A stretch of DNA of 64,000 nucleotides from Candidatus Altimarinota bacterium (GTDB lineage Bacteria > Patescibacteriota > Gracilibacteria > UBA1369 > UM-FILTER-53-11). The DNA lies in NCBI GenBank assembly GCA_018061065.1, contig JAGOUV010000004.1, positions 31,253 through 95,252 on the forward strand, read 5' to 3'. Of this stretch, positions 51,644 through 60,292 are shown piece after piece. The translations under genes were made by a program, and so were the position numbers. The notes beneath the pieces are model-generated. The model searched no databases, had not been told where the DNA came from, and saw only the letters and a list, made by a program, of their open reading frames with translations. Positions within the stretch are counted from its first letter, which is position 1. Each line of letters begins with the position of its first letter.

Positions 51644-51868
51644 TTACCAAGAGCTCTTGCGGACTCCAGGGATTAAGCCCTTGAGAGAGTTTTCTCTGAA
51701 GCAGATACGACACATCTCGAAGCGGCGCATATATCCACCGATACGACCACACGCCTTGCAGCGGTGATAGACACGAGTAGAGTATTCAGGTTTCTTTCCC
51801 TGAGCCAACGCCGTTAAGAACTTTTCGAGGCGGCGAGATTGACTTACTTTTAAGGCTTTGCGAGCCAT
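51644..51868 (-). CDS. rpsN: Ribosomal protein S14, zinc type
   Basis: A protein of 74 residues. C-K-A-C (37-40) and C-R-I-C (53-56) form the zinc ribbon; the C-terminal [11 protein letters not shown] is the S14 signature. It is about 13 residues longer than the usual zinc-type S14 because of an N-terminal helix. Confidence 0.96.
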   Translation of the reverse strand: MARKALKVSQSRRLEKFLTALAQGKKPEYSTRVYHRCKACGRIGGYMRRFEMCRICFRENSLKGLIPGVRKSSW

Positions 51869-51889
51869 TAGATGGAGGAGTTAGAGGAA

Positions 51890-52432
51890 TTAATGTTTGA
51901 AGGGGAAGCCCATGAGTTTCATAAGGGCCAAGCTTTCTTTATCATTTTTTGCTGTAGTGCGAATCGTAACCTGTACACCGTGAACCTTGTTCACATCTTC
52001 CGACTGAATTTCTGGGAAGACGGTGTGCTCTTTAAGACCGATAGAATAGTTTCCACGACCATCGAATGCTTTCTGAGAGATGCCACGGAAGTCACGGATG
52101 CGAGGGAATACTGCGTTAATAAGCTTGTCTACGAAGTCATACATGCGGCCACCGCGGAGCGTAACAACGACACCAGTAGGCTGATTGATCTTCAACTTGA
52201 AGTTCGAGATAGCCTTCTTTGAGCGTTGTACAATTGGCTTTTGGCCAGTAATAGCCTCAACATTTCTTACAATTTCCTCATGATCCTTACCTGCACCTAC
52301 GTAGCTGCCGATACCGACGTTTACGTGTACCGATACGATGCGAGGTACTGCATTTACATTTTCGCGGCCTAACTCTTTTTTGAGAGCGGGAGCGATCTTT
52401 TCACGGTAATGTTTCTGGAGTGTATTAGACAT
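51890..52432 (-). CDS. rplE: Ribosomal protein L5
   Basis: Binds 5S rRNA and contacts P-site tRNA; 180 residues. TGQKPIVQRSKKAISNFKLK, VTLRGGRMYDFVDKLI and NYSIGLKEHTVFPEI are diagnostic. Position between rplX and rpsN is canonical. Confidence 0.97.
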   Translation of the reverse strand: MSNTLQKHYREKIAPALKKELGRENVNAVPRIVSVHVNVGIGSYVGAGKDHEEIVRNVEAITGQKPIVQRSKKAISNFKLKINQPTGVVVTLRGGRMYDFVDKLINAVFPRIRDFRGISQKAFDGRGNYSIGLKEHTVFPEIQSEDVNKVHGVQVTIRTTAKNDKESLALMKLMGFPFKH

Positions 52433-52452
52433 TGTAGTAGTGATACGAGAGA

Positions 52453-52803
52453 TTAACGTTTCTTAGTTACTTTCTTTTCAGCGCTGGCTTTATCCAGAGT
52501 CTGATTGCATTTCTTGCAGATGCGCTGCTTGCGGCTGTTTACACCTTCGAGCAGGACATGGCCGACGCGAGTAGGCTTATTGCAGTGCGGACAGACCACC
52601 ATGACCTTTGAGATATCAAAGGGTCCTTCGTACTGAATACGTTGACCTGGCTGACCTGCGGACTTCTTAATATGACGAGTCCGAATGTTCACCTTTTCAA
52701 CAACTACGCGTTTATTCTTATCATCGACACGCAAGACGTTTCCGGTTTTACCCTTATACTTTCCTGCAGTGACAAATACTTTATCGGCGACATGAACCTT
52801 CAT
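52453..52803 (-). CDS. rplX: Ribosomal protein L24 with C-terminal Cys pairs
   Basis: A protein of 116 residues. The KOW motif is [18 protein letters not shown]. The C-terminal half carries C-P-H-C and C-K-K-C, which look like a zinc ribbon; such pairs occur in some bacterial L24 proteins. Overlaps rplN by four bases. Confidence 0.96.
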   Translation of the reverse strand: MKVHVADKVFVTAGKYKGKTGNVLRVDDKNKRVVVEKVNIRTRHIKKSAGQPGQRIQYEGPFDISKVMVVCPHCNKPTRVGHVLLEGVNSRKQRICKKCNQTLDKASAEKKVTKKR

Positions 52804-53168
52804 AAAACTTCTGGAGCTAGGGAAATAATTTTCTGGAATCCTTTGTCACGTAGTTCACGAGCAACGGGTCCGAAGACACGAGTGCCTTTTGGTTCGTTGT
52901 CTTTAGTGACGATAACACATGCATTGTCATCGAAGCGAATGCCTGAACCATCTTTGCGCTGGATCTCTTTGTGAGTACGTACGATAACTGCGCGTTCAAC
53001 ACTTTTCTTCTTAACCTGACCACGAGGGAGCGCCTCTTTGATAGTGACGACCACGATGTCACCGATACTTGCGTAGCGGCGTTTTGAGCCACCGAGCACC
53101 TTGATACACTTAGCAAGGCGAGCGCCGGTGTTGTCTGCAACGATAAGTCTGGTAGTTTGCTGAATCAT
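52800..53168 (-). CDS. rplN: Ribosomal protein L14
   Basis: A protein of 122 residues. [20 protein letters not shown] is the L14 N-terminus and [20 protein letters not shown] its C-terminus. The stop overlaps the rplX ATG. Confidence 0.98.
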   Translation of the reverse strand: MIQQTTRLIVADNTGARLAKCIKVLGGSKRRYASIGDIVVVTIKEALPRGQVKKKSVERAVIVRTHKEIQRKDGSGIRFDDNACVIVTKDNEPKGTRVFGPVARELRDKGFQKIISLAPEVL

Positions 53169-53173
53169 AGAAG

Positions 53174-53422
53174 TTATTTAGCGGGAGTAGCGGTTGGAGT
53201 AGGAGCGATCACCGTCCAGCGTTTAAGCTTTGACAATGGGCGCGTCTCGAAGATTTCAATCTTCTGACCTACGTCGAACTTATTTTCAGGATTGTGTACG
53301 TAGAATTTCTTGCTTGAACGCATTTGCTTCTTATACTTTGGATGAGCACGCATTGTATCAACTGACACCACGAGCGTCTTGTCCATTTTTTTGCTTACGA
53401 TAGTTCCGGTCTTAGAACGCAT
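53174..53422 (-). CDS. rpsQ: Ribosomal protein S17
   Basis: A protein of 82 residues. [19 protein letters not shown] and [20 protein letters not shown] identify S17. It ends in a short Pro/Thr/Ala tail. Confidence 0.97.
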   Translation of the reverse strand: MRSKTGTIVSKKMDKTLVVSVDTMRAHPKYKKQMRSSKKFYVHNPENKFDVGQKIEIFETRPLSKLKRWTVIAPTPTATPAK

Positions 53423-53428
53423 AGGAGA

Positions 53429-53629
53429 TTAATTATTTGGGAATTCTAATTGGTGCGTAAAGGTTTTAATACGAGCGCGATATTTTCGCAAGCCTTTTAA
53501 TTTAGAAGTTTCCTTTGAAAGGCGATTTTTAACTTCTATTGAAAGCTTAGTATATTCAATCACTGTCTTAGAAAGCTCTGCCTGAAGCTCTTTTATAGTC
53601 GATTTTTTCAATTCTTCTTTAGTAAGCAT
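53429..53629 (-). CDS. rpmC: Ribosomal protein L29
   Basis: A helical-hairpin protein of 66 residues at the exit tunnel. TIKELQAELSKTVIEYTKL and LRKYRARIKTFTHQLE fit L29. The 39-base spacer upstream carries the same heptad repeat as the rpsD leader. Confidence 0.92.
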   Translation of the reverse strand: MLTKEELKKSTIKELQAELSKTVIEYTKLSIEVKNRLSKETSKLKGLRKYRARIKTFTHQLEFPNN

Positions 53630-53648
53630 GGGAACGGGGGATAGTAGC

Positions 53649-53673
53649 TAGTAATTAGCAGTTAGTAGTTAGC
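53649..53673 (-). repeat. Heptad CTAACTA-type repeat in the rplP-rpmC spacer
   Basis: Coding-strand GCTAACTACTAACTGCTAAT (53654-53673) is identical to the copy before rpsD; the following TACTA differs from it by one base. It begins at the second base after the last rplP sense codon, so its first TAA is the rplP stop. Confidence 0.7.
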
Positions 53674-54082
53674 GGCTCATGACGAGACGAGTCTTGACGG
53701 GAAGTTTGCTTGCTGCCAAGTACATGGCTCGCTTAGCAAGTGCTAGATCAACACCATCGATCTCAAACAGCATGTGACCTCTTTTAATTGCAGCAACGTA
53801 TAGTTCGACAGTACCTTTACCTGAACCCATCGGTACCTCAGCTGCCTTCTTAGTAATAGGTTTGTGAGGGTAGATGCGGATCCAGATCTTACCACCACGT
53901 TTGAAGCAGTGGGCCATTGCCTTACGAGCTGCCTCGATCTGACGAGAGGTAATTTCACCACCATCCATAGACTTGAGACCATATGAACCAAATGCGAGGG
54001 TAGTACCAGATGTAGCAACACCGTACTGTGAACCGCGCATGCGGTGCCATTTTCTGAACTTAGTTTTAGCAGGCTGTAACAT
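53669..54082 (-). CDS. rplP: Ribosomal protein L16
   Basis: A protein of 137 residues. [20 protein letters not shown], then [20 protein letters not shown] and [20 protein letters not shown] are the L16 signatures. Canonical position between rpsC and rpmC. Confidence 0.97.
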   Translation of the reverse strand: MLQPAKTKFRKWHRMRGSQYGVATSGTTLAFGSYGLKSMDGGEITSRQIEAARKAMAHCFKRGGKIWIRIYPHKPITKKAAEVPMGSGKGTVELYVAAIKRGHMLFEIDGVDLALAKRAMYLAASKLPVKTRLVMSR

Positions 54083-54084
54083 AA

Positions 54085-54726
54085 TTAGCTGTTAATATAT
54101 CCGAATAATTCACCTTTATAGATCCAAACTTTGATACCAATTGCGCCGTATGTAGTCATGGCGCGGTAGAAACCATAGTCGATATGTGAGCGAAGAGTCT
54201 GAAGAGGAATCTTACCAGTAGAGAAGTACTCTCTGCGAGCAATTTCAACGCCGTTTAAGCGGCCTGCCGTCTTAATCTTGATACCTTTGGCACCAGATTC
54301 CATTGAGCGCTCCATAGCCATCTTGCATGCACGGCGGTAGGGGATACGCTTCTCAACCTGCTTTCCAATTAACTCTGCAACGATGTAGGCATCCTGGTAA
54401 GGCTTTTTGATTTCCTTAACATTGATGTTGAAACGATCGTGGAACTCTTTTTCAAGGGCCTTACGCAATGACTCAATGCCTGCACCTTGACCACCGATGA
54501 CAACACCAGGGCGTGAGGTGTGAATATTGAGTGTAACCTGATTAGCATTGCGGAGAATCTCGACTTGAGAGACGCTTGCTTCTTTTAACTTGTTGCTCAA
54601 GAATTTTCTAATTGCTAAGTCGCGGTGAAGCGTTTTAGCAAATGTTTTCTTATCGGCATACCACTTGGAATCCCATGTACGGTTTATGCAGAGACGAAGA
54701 CCAACTGGATGTACTTTTGAACCCAT
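54085..54726 (-). CDS. rpsC: Ribosomal protein S3
   Basis: A protein of 213 residues. [20 protein letters not shown] starts it; the KH domain has [20 protein letters not shown]; the second domain includes [20 protein letters not shown]. Slightly shorter than E. coli S3 at the C-terminus. Confidence 0.97.
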   Translation of the reverse strand: MGSKVHPVGLRLCINRTWDSKWYADKKTFAKTLHRDLAIRKFLSNKLKEASVSQVEILRNANQVTLNIHTSRPGVVIGGQGAGIESLRKALEKEFHDRFNINVKEIKKPYQDAYIVAELIGKQVEKRIPYRRACKMAMERSMESGAKGIKIKTAGRLNGVEIARREYFSTGKIPLQTLRSHIDYGFYRAMTTYGAIGIKVWIYKGELFGYINS

Positions 54727-54728
54727 AA

Positions 54729-55136
54729 TTATTTAGTAGTAGGGGTAGAAGAACTAGATGATGTAGAAGCTTTTGCGGATTTCTTAGAAGTAGCTTTTTC
54801 TGGAGCAGGTGCTGATACGCCAACCTCTACGGTGATGTGAGAGGTACGCTTCATAATAGGATGTGAACGACCACGAGAGACACAACGTGAACGCTTAAGT
54901 GTTGCGCCGCCGTTTACAATGATTTTTTCAAGGTACAAATCGCGCTTGTTCTGCTTAAAGTTCTGTACAGCATTTGCTACAGCAGACTTGATTGTCTCCA
55001 TAAGTGGCTTAGCACTTCTCTTAGGTACGAACTTAAGGAAGTCGATTGCCCACTGTACAGGCTTACCACGTACCATGTCGGCAACAAGGTTAACCTTTTT
55101 AGGAGAGATACGAATTGATCTGAGGATAGCTTTCAT
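54729..55136 (-). CDS. rplV: Ribosomal protein L22 with Ser/Thr/Lys-rich tail
   Basis: The L22 core is clear: RISPKKVNLVADMVRGKPV and the tunnel-lining RGRSHPIMKRTSHITVEV. About 25 C-terminal residues (Ala, Lys, Ser, Thr, Pro) extend beyond the normal ~110-residue length. Confidence 0.96.
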   Translation of the reverse strand: MKAILRSIRISPKKVNLVADMVRGKPVQWAIDFLKFVPKRSAKPLMETIKSAVANAVQNFKQNKRDLYLEKIIVNGGATLKRSRCVSRGRSHPIMKRTSHITVEVGVSAPAPEKATSKKSAKASTSSSSSTPTTK

Positions 55137-55144
55137 AGAAGATA

Positions 55145-55453
55145 TTATTTAGCTGCAGGAGCAGGTGCGGCACCGGTACCAGTATCACGAGCGAGTTTAC
55201 CACCATGTCCCTTGAACTTACGAGTCGGTGCAAATTCACCCAAGCGATGACCTACCATGTTCTCACTAACGTAAACGGGAACATGTTGCTTGCCGTTGTG
55301 AACACCGAAGGTGTGGCCGACAAATTCTGGTGGAATCTGACATGCACGAGCCCAGGTCTTGATGATCTTTTTCTCGCTCTTTTCATTCATGCGCGTTACT
55401 TTGATAACGAGCTTGGGATCTACGTAAGGACCTTTTTTAGAACTTCGAGACAT
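55145..55453 (-). CDS. rpsS: Ribosomal protein S19
   Basis: A protein of 102 residues. [18 protein letters not shown], then [20 protein letters not shown] and TRKFKGHGG are the S19 signatures. A Gly/Ala/Pro tail ends it. Its leader has three TCTA units on the coding strand. Confidence 0.97.
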   Translation of the reverse strand: MSRSSKKGPYVDPKLVIKVTRMNEKSEKKIIKTWARACQIPPEFVGHTFGVHNGKQHVPVYVSENMVGHRLGEFAPTRKFKGHGGKLARDTGTGAAPAPAAK

Positions 55454-55486
55454 AAGGTATGGGGGATAGAGTAGAAGGAATAGAAA

Positions 55487-56344
55487 TTATTCCTCAATCT
55501 TAATTAACTGCTTGCCCTTGCGGGTCTTGATGATGAAACGATTCGTCCACTTGTTGCGCTTGCGCGTCTTGTAACCAAGAGCGGGAGCACCCCATGGAGT
55601 CTTAGGATGAGCCAAACCAATTGGTGTACCACCTTCACCACCTCCGTGGGGATGATCAACCGGGTTCATAGCTTTACCTTGTACTTCTGGGCGTAGACCC
55701 TTCCAGCGTGCGCGACCAGCTTTTCCGAGGGACACAAGATTGTGATCAGGGTTGCTGACGCGACCGATAGTAGCAAAACACTCAGAGCGAACGTAGCGTA
55801 ATTCTTTTGAAGGCATCTCGATCTGGGCCATGTCACCTTCTACGGCTACCACACGTGCGCTTGAACCTGCACTGCGGACTACCTGGCCACCTTTTCCTTT
55901 CGTCATCTCTACATTGAAGATTTCAAATCCAACGGGAATGTTCTTAATCATGATACGGTTACCAGACTTAATCTTCGCCTTCTCTTTAGTAAGGATTGTC
56001 GTTCCTTTTTCCATCCCATGAGGAGCTAGGTGGTAGCGTTTGTCGCCATCAGCGTAGGTCACCAACATGATGAAACATGTGCGGTAAGGATCGTATTCAA
56101 TAGAACTTACTTTTCCTGGAATATCCATTTTAGCCGTCTGCTTGAAGTCGATCATGCGGTAAAGAACTTTGTTTCCACCACCACGATGACGAACAGTGAG
56201 ACGTCCCTGATTATTACGTCCAGCATGACGTGAAATCTGCTTACGTAGACGCTTATTAGGGCGATCTGTGGTCAACTCTTCGTAGGTAAGACTTACGCGG
56301 AAGCGTTGTCCTGGAGTTGTCGGTTTATAATGTTTAACTGGCAT
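55487..56344 (-). CDS. rplB: Ribosomal protein L2
   Basis: A protein of 285 residues. GRNNQGRLTVRHRGGGNKVL near the N-terminus, and the peptidyl-transferase-proximal VDHPHGGGEGGTPIG near the C-terminus. Normal order rplC-rplD-rplW-rplB. Confidence 0.98.
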   Translation of the reverse strand: MPVKHYKPTTPGQRFRVSLTYEELTTDRPNKRLRKQISRHAGRNNQGRLTVRHRGGGNKVLYRMIDFKQTAKMDIPGKVSSIEYDPYRTCFIMLVTYADGDKRYHLAPHGMEKGTTILTKEKAKIKSGNRIMIKNIPVGFEIFNVEMTKGKGGQVVRSAGSSARVVAVEGDMAQIEMPSKELRYVRSECFATIGRVSNPDHNLVSLGKAGRARWKGLRPEVQGKAMNPVDHPHGGGEGGTPIGLAHPKTPWGAPALGYKTRKRNKWTNRFIIKTRKGKQLIKIEE

Positions 56345-56356
56345 GGTAGTGAGGCC

Positions 56357-56656
56357 TTAAGCCTTGATGTTAGGTTTAGCGAGATCAACTGCCTTCTTGT
56401 CCTTTACAGTAAGAACCATTTTCTTGAAAGCGTGCTTTTTAACATTCATCATGCGGTTCTTGCCAACGCGAAACTTCTCATTTGTGCGCATTGCATTTAC
56501 CTTTATGACATCGACACCATACAGTGCCTTGAATGCCTTTGCTACCTGGATCTTAGTTGCATGAGGAGCAACCTTCACCTGGTACTTGCCATCTTTCTGC
56601 TGACTTGTGGCTTTTTCAGTGATAATCGGACCGGTAATGTTTGAGAGAATTTCCAT
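56357..56656 (-). CDS. rplW: Ribosomal protein L23
   Basis: An exit-tunnel protein of 99 residues. GPIITEKATSQQKDGKYQVK and ATKIQVAKAFKALYGVDV identify it. It follows rplD by one base. Confidence 0.96.
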   Translation of the reverse strand: MEILSNITGPIITEKATSQQKDGKYQVKVAPHATKIQVAKAFKALYGVDVIKVNAMRTNEKFRVGKNRMMNVKKHAFKKMVLTVKDKKAVDLAKPNIKA

Positions 56657-56657
56657 A

Positions 56658-57290
56658 TTACTTAGCCTTGCTAAAGATGGTATCTAAACGGGGGAGTGCG
56701 TCTTTAAGGAATACTACGTCGTTATAATCGAGAATGTCTTTAATGTTCAAGTAGTTAACCAAGATGCTCTTAACATGAGGAATATTGCGGCATGAGCGGT
56801 AGAATGCATCGTTGCGCTCAGGAAGTACAAAGAGAATCTTTTTCTTGAAAGGAAGCTTACTCAACATAGTTGCGAAGTCCTTCGTCCTTGGCTTATCACC
56901 TGCGTATGACTCGAGTGCAGAGATCTGCTCACCCTTCATCTTGTCTGAGAGGGCTGAGAAGAGAGCAATGCGACGCTCATTCTTAGAGGCACTGATTCTA
57001 TAGTTACGATTTGATCGAGGTCCGAGAGCTACACCACCACCCTTCCAATGAGGGTTACGTGATGAACCAGTACGAGCCCAGCCCGTGTGCTTCTGGTTGT
57101 GAGGTTTCTTACCACCTCCACGCACCTCACCCTTAGTAAGTGTATGCGCGAGAGCAGCACGACCATTCGATACCTGAAGTACAAAGATTCTGTGGATAAG
57201 ACCTGCATTGAGCTCTTGTCCGAAGAACTTTTCTGATACGGCTACCTCGCCTGCGCGTGAGCCATCCTGTTTGTAAACGGGGATATTCAT
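56658..57290 (-). CDS. rplD: Ribosomal protein L4
   Basis: A protein of 210 residues. TKGEVRGGGKKPHNQKHTGW and GSSRNPHWKGGGVALGPR form the extended loop; SILVNYLNIKDILDYNDVV the C-terminal part. Overlaps rplC by four bases. Confidence 0.97.
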   Translation of the reverse strand: MNIPVYKQDGSRAGEVAVSEKFFGQELNAGLIHRIFVLQVSNGRAALAHTLTKGEVRGGGKKPHNQKHTGWARTGSSRNPHWKGGGVALGPRSNRNYRISASKNERRIALFSALSDKMKGEQISALESYAGDKPRTKDFATMLSKLPFKKKILFVLPERNDAFYRSCRNIPHVKSILVNYLNIKDILDYNDVVFLKDALPRLDTIFSKAK

Positions 57291-57865
57291 GATGTTTTAA
57301 CGATTACAAGTCCGCCATTTGGGCCGGCGACTGCGCCCTTTACAAGCAATAAATGTTTGTCAGATACAATTTCCATAAGAGCTACACCACGGCGAGTGAC
57401 CTGCTCAGCACCCATATGTCCGGCCATCTTCTTACCCTTGTGGATACGACCTGGCTTAGAACGAGCACCGATAGAACCACCTTCACGATGAGCATGGCTT
57501 CCGTGACCACCGGGACCTGAGCGGAAGTTGTGACGCTTCATAACACCCTGGAAACCCTTACCTTTTGATCGGCTTGTGATGGTAACTTCCTTAACATCCT
57601 TGAATGCATCTACAGTCACCTGGTCACCTACATTGTAAGTGCCTGGCTCAACATAAAATTCTTTCAACGTCTTAAATTTCTTCGTTTTCTTCTCACGCTT
57701 CAATGGATCAAAGCCAAGTACAACTGCGTTGTAACCGTGCTTCTCCACTGTCTTAACAAATGTAACAGTAGAAGGTGGGCAGCTCAAAACCGTGACCGGA
57801 GCAACGCTACCGTCCTCCAGGAAGATTCGAGTCATACCAACTTTTCGAGCTAAGATTCCAGACAT
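57287..57865 (-). CDS. rplC: Ribosomal protein L3
   Basis: A protein of 192 residues, the first gene of the transcribed S10-type block here. MSGILARKVGMTRIFLEDGS at the start; the conserved core RHNFRSGPGGHGSHAHREGG. rpsJ, normally just upstream, is instead 2 kb away beyond two unrelated genes. The promoter at 57993 and a ~120-base structured leader precede it. Confidence 0.97.
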   Translation of the reverse strand: MSGILARKVGMTRIFLEDGSVAPVTVLSCPPSTVTFVKTVEKHGYNAVVLGFDPLKREKKTKKFKTLKEFYVEPGTYNVGDQVTVDAFKDVKEVTITSRSKGKGFQGVMKRHNFRSGPGGHGSHAHREGGSIGARSKPGRIHKGKKMAGHMGAEQVTRRGVALMEIVSDKHLLLVKGAVAGPNGGLVIVKTS

Positions 57866-57881
57866 ATATGATAGTGGTTAG

Positions 57882-57954
57882 TTCCCGCCAAGGCGGGAAG
57901 TGGATGCAGGGCTTACTCTTGTTAGAAGCCTTTCTCTCAGTAGTTGAGGAAGGC
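57882..57954 (-). promoter_or_regulatory. Structured leader of the rplC operon (two hairpins)
   Basis: Two hairpins lie between the promoter and the rplC ATG. TTCCCGCC-N2-GGCGGGAA (57882-57899) is a perfect 8-bp stem 16 bases before the ATG. GCCTTTCTC with GAGGAAGGC (57928-57954) is a 9-bp stem with one wobble. Structured leaders of ribosomal operons often bind a product such as L4; no known motif is recognised. Confidence 0.5.
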
Positions 57955-57992
57955 GCCCGCGGTCCATCTAACGTATGAACTAATGTGGAAGC

Positions 57993-58021
57993 AAATTACA
58001 GAGTAAAAAGATCGCTGTCAA
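57993..58021 (-). promoter_or_regulatory. Promoter of the rplC ribosomal operon
   Basis: On the minus strand: TTGACA (58016-58021), 17-base spacer, TAATTT (57993-57998). Predicted start near 57986, leaving a leader of about 120 bases. This unit is therefore not leaderless. Confidence 0.6.
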
Positions 58022-58040
58022 ACACCTGCGCTCGAAAGAC

Positions 58041-58068
58041 TTGACTCGGGTGCCTAATATGGTAGAAT
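58041..58068 (+). promoter_or_regulatory. Promoter of the 58145 gene
   Basis: TTGACT (58041-58046), a 16-base spacer and TAGAAT (58063-58068). A second -10 candidate, TATAAT at 58110-58115, lies closer to the ATG. The -35 boxes of this promoter and the divergent rplC promoter are 19 bases apart, so they may influence each other. Confidence 0.45.
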
Positions 58069-58144
58069 AAGTTCTTTAGTAATATCATTTTAATTGATGA
58101 TTTTTACTATATAATTAACGAGTACGCTTTAACCTTTTCTTTTT

Positions 58145-59068
58145 ATGGCAGTAAGCTTCTACGGTCCAAACGCTACTAAGGCAGAAACGATGCAGCAAAT
58201 CTATAAAGACCTGGCAATTACTAAAGAGGGGCATTTTGATGTTGAGTTTCCTACAGTCGGTGCGGGTTCAGCTCAGGACTTGGCAAAGGGATATGAGGAG
58301 GTTCGCGTTAAGCTTTTGACGATTTTTCGCAATGGACTCAAGGCACTGAATGCATCTGATAATAAATCAATTTTGCGTGAGTTTTATCCTACACCGGGTA
58401 TGCCCGCCATTTTCTTTGATGACTGGGATTTGATGCAGGTAATGAATAATGCAAATGCACTTCTCAATCCTCACGATCCCTATTTTCCTATGGCAGTAAC
58501 CGATGGAGAAATTGGTGCCATTCGTATTTTGGGCGATGTCATTAATATGACTAATAAGTATGCCGATGCACGCACGTCTTTTGTGCTTCTTCGTATGTTG
58601 GTGCGACCGGTAAAAGAAGATGGAGTGGAACGTCACCTATATGAGATGCCATTCGATGATCGTAAAAAGGTATTGTTGCGCCGTCGCAACTCTGTTTTGG
58701 CGACGAACTTCCGTGCTGATAATAACTTCTTGATTCCTCAGCTGTATCGTAAATTTGCTGATCCAGAAGACCAAAAATTGCTCTCAAGTGTTGTGAATGC
58801 TTATGATCAAAACGCGCAGCGCATTCAGCTTAATGAGTTGCAACACGCACGTTGGTTGTTTGTGTTATTGAATGGATTGAATCTTTGGAAGGATACGACG
58901 ATGGGTGCGGAGATGCGCTCGTCATTGAGTAATTTAGTGGTGGATTTTGGCTCTGCAGTAAAACCGGATGAAATTGCCATTAAGATTGATGCGTTCCTCG
59001 ACGTCTTCATCAAACCTCTTGAAGAAGAAAAGCGTAAAGAGGAAGAACAAAAAAATCAGACGGCATAA
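58145..59068 (+). CDS. Hypothetical protein between rplC and rpsJ
   Basis: A protein of 307 residues, soluble, mostly helical, ending in a charged KPLEEEKRKEEEQKNQ tail. I recognise no family or catalytic motif. Recurrent short hydrophobic helices (ARWLFVLLNGLNLW, ARTSFVLLRMLVRPV) suggest an all-helical fold. Its coding strand is opposite to the ribosomal genes on either side. Its own promoter drives it from a shared divergent region. Codon use looks like that of its neighbours. Confidence 0.65.
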   Translation: MAVSFYGPNATKAETMQQIYKDLAITKEGHFDVEFPTVGAGSAQDLAKGYEEVRVKLLTIFRNGLKALNASDNKSILREFYPTPGMPAIFFDDWDLMQVMNNANALLNPHDPYFPMAVTDGEIGAIRILGDVINMTNKYADARTSFVLLRMLVRPVKEDGVERHLYEMPFDDRKKVLLRRRNSVLATNFRADNNFLIPQLYRKFADPEDQKLLSSVVNAYDQNAQRIQLNELQHARWLFVLLNGLNLWKDTTMGAEMRSSLSNLVVDFGSAVKPDEIAIKIDAFLDVFIKPLEEEKRKEEEQKNQTA

Positions 59069-59092
59069 CATTGCAGCCATGAACCGTTGACG

Positions 59093-59815
59093 CTATTGAG
59101 CGCTCAGCTGAATCAACGAAAAATGTGCGCCATCCCATTGAAGCTCATAGTTCATGAGCTCTCCTTGGTGATAAATGCCGATGTTGGGCAGGGGCATGTC
59201 TAGCTGGTAGCTCACATCTTTTTCCATCTCAATGGTTTGGCCGTTTCTTTCTTGCGATAGTTTTGCTTGTATTTCTTTTTTCAGCGTGTCGGGGAAATAG
59301 GTCGCTGTGACGTTTTTCCACTGTGAATCTGATTTTTCGAGTATGTAAAAAGTGTTCTGACCAGGTTTGCACCATAGTCCGCAATTATCGCTTTGTACAG
59401 CCAATAACATGCCCCAGTCTTTTTTTGTAAATGACTTTATATCTACCCCTTTTGAACAGTCTACGCAGAAGTTAGCATCGTCTTCATTGATTGAGCCAGT
59501 CCACAGACTAAAAAATCCATGAGCATTATCAATTATGGCAAAATTATTATCATCAGCAGGATTGTAGGCTCCGGTCTCGCCGGCATTTTTTTTATCATAT
59601 TTAATAACCTCAGTAAGGATTTTTTCTCGAGCCACGGTCGATTGGGGCACCGCAACTTTTACATATTCATAGGGAATATCGTAGTAGTAGTCTTCCATCG
59701 AAATGGCCGATATGACGGTTTCAACAGGCGATGGGGGAGCGGAAGTTTGACTTGATGAGATACCAAAGAAAAAAGAAGCAATAAAACCAATGATGAGCGC
59801 GAGGGAGGAGTTCAT
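59093..59815 (-). CDS. Hypothetical exported protein
   Basis: A protein of 240 residues with an N-terminal hydrophobic signal (LALIIGFIASFFFGISSS) and a Ser/Pro linker, then a domain of unknown family. Four cysteines (FCVDCSKG and NCGLWCKPG) could form disulphides outside the cell. The pattern of alternating strands and the phrase WKNVTATYFPDTLKKEIQAK suggest an alpha/beta domain. It is convergent with the 58145 gene, with about 24 bases between stops, and follows the rpsJ terminator on the same strand, so it needs its own promoter, which I could not identify. Confidence 0.65.
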   Translation of the reverse strand: MNSSLALIIGFIASFFFGISSSQTSAPPSPVETVISAISMEDYYYDIPYEYVKVAVPQSTVAREKILTEVIKYDKKNAGETGAYNPADDNNFAIIDNAHGFFSLWTGSINEDDANFCVDCSKGVDIKSFTKKDWGMLLAVQSDNCGLWCKPGQNTFYILEKSDSQWKNVTATYFPDTLKKEIQAKLSQERNGQTIEMEKDVSYQLDMPLPNIGIYHQGELMNYELQWDGAHFSLIQLSAQ

Positions 59816-59849
59816 AGGATGATTTTATCCGATAAATAGAGAATAACAA

Positions 59850-59881
59850 AAAAGAGTTCCCATTTTAGCGGGAACTCTTTT
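59850..59881 (-). terminator. Rho-independent terminator after rpsJ
   Basis: A perfect 12-bp stem, AAAAGAGTTCCC with GGGAACTCTTTT, and an 8-base loop. On the minus strand it ends in six T, placing it at the end of the fusA-tuf-rpsJ transcript, 14 bases after the rpsJ stop. Confidence 0.85.
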
Positions 59882-59895
59882 AAATTTTCACTTCA

Positions 59896-60237
59896 TTATG
59901 CCTTTGATGGCATTGTGTGTGACATCATCTTGATTTCGATATCGACACCGGCAGGGAGATTGAGGCTTGATAGAGCGTCAATTGTCTTAGGAGTTGATTC
60001 GGTGATGTCCAACAAACGGCGATGCGTGCGGATCTCAAATTGCTCACGGGCATTCTTGTGCACAAAGGTAGAGCGGAGCACCGTAAACTTCTCAATTTTA
60101 GTAGGAAGGGGGATTGGACCAACGACGATTGCGCCGGTTTTCTCCGCAGTGTCGATGATCATTTTGATTGATTCGTCGACGATACGATGATCGTAAGCTT
60201 TAATCTTAATTCGGATTTTCTGTGCTGAAGCTGCCAT
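59896..60237 (-). CDS. rpsJ: Ribosomal protein S10
   Basis: A 30S protein of 113 residues. [20 protein letters not shown], then [20 protein letters not shown] and [19 protein letters not shown] are the S10/NusE signatures. It follows tuf by 55 bases and is the last gene before a terminator, so here it belongs to the str-type operon rather than heading the S10 operon. Confidence 0.98.
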   Translation of the reverse strand: MAASAQKIRIKIKAYDHRIVDESIKMIIDTAEKTGAIVVGPIPLPTKIEKFTVLRSTFVHKNAREQFEIRTHRRLLDITESTPKTIDALSSLNLPAGVDIEIKMMSHTMPSKA

Positions 60238-60292
60238 AGAGTAATGTGAGTTTTAAAGATCAAATATGATTCAGATGCAAATCTCGAGAGAA

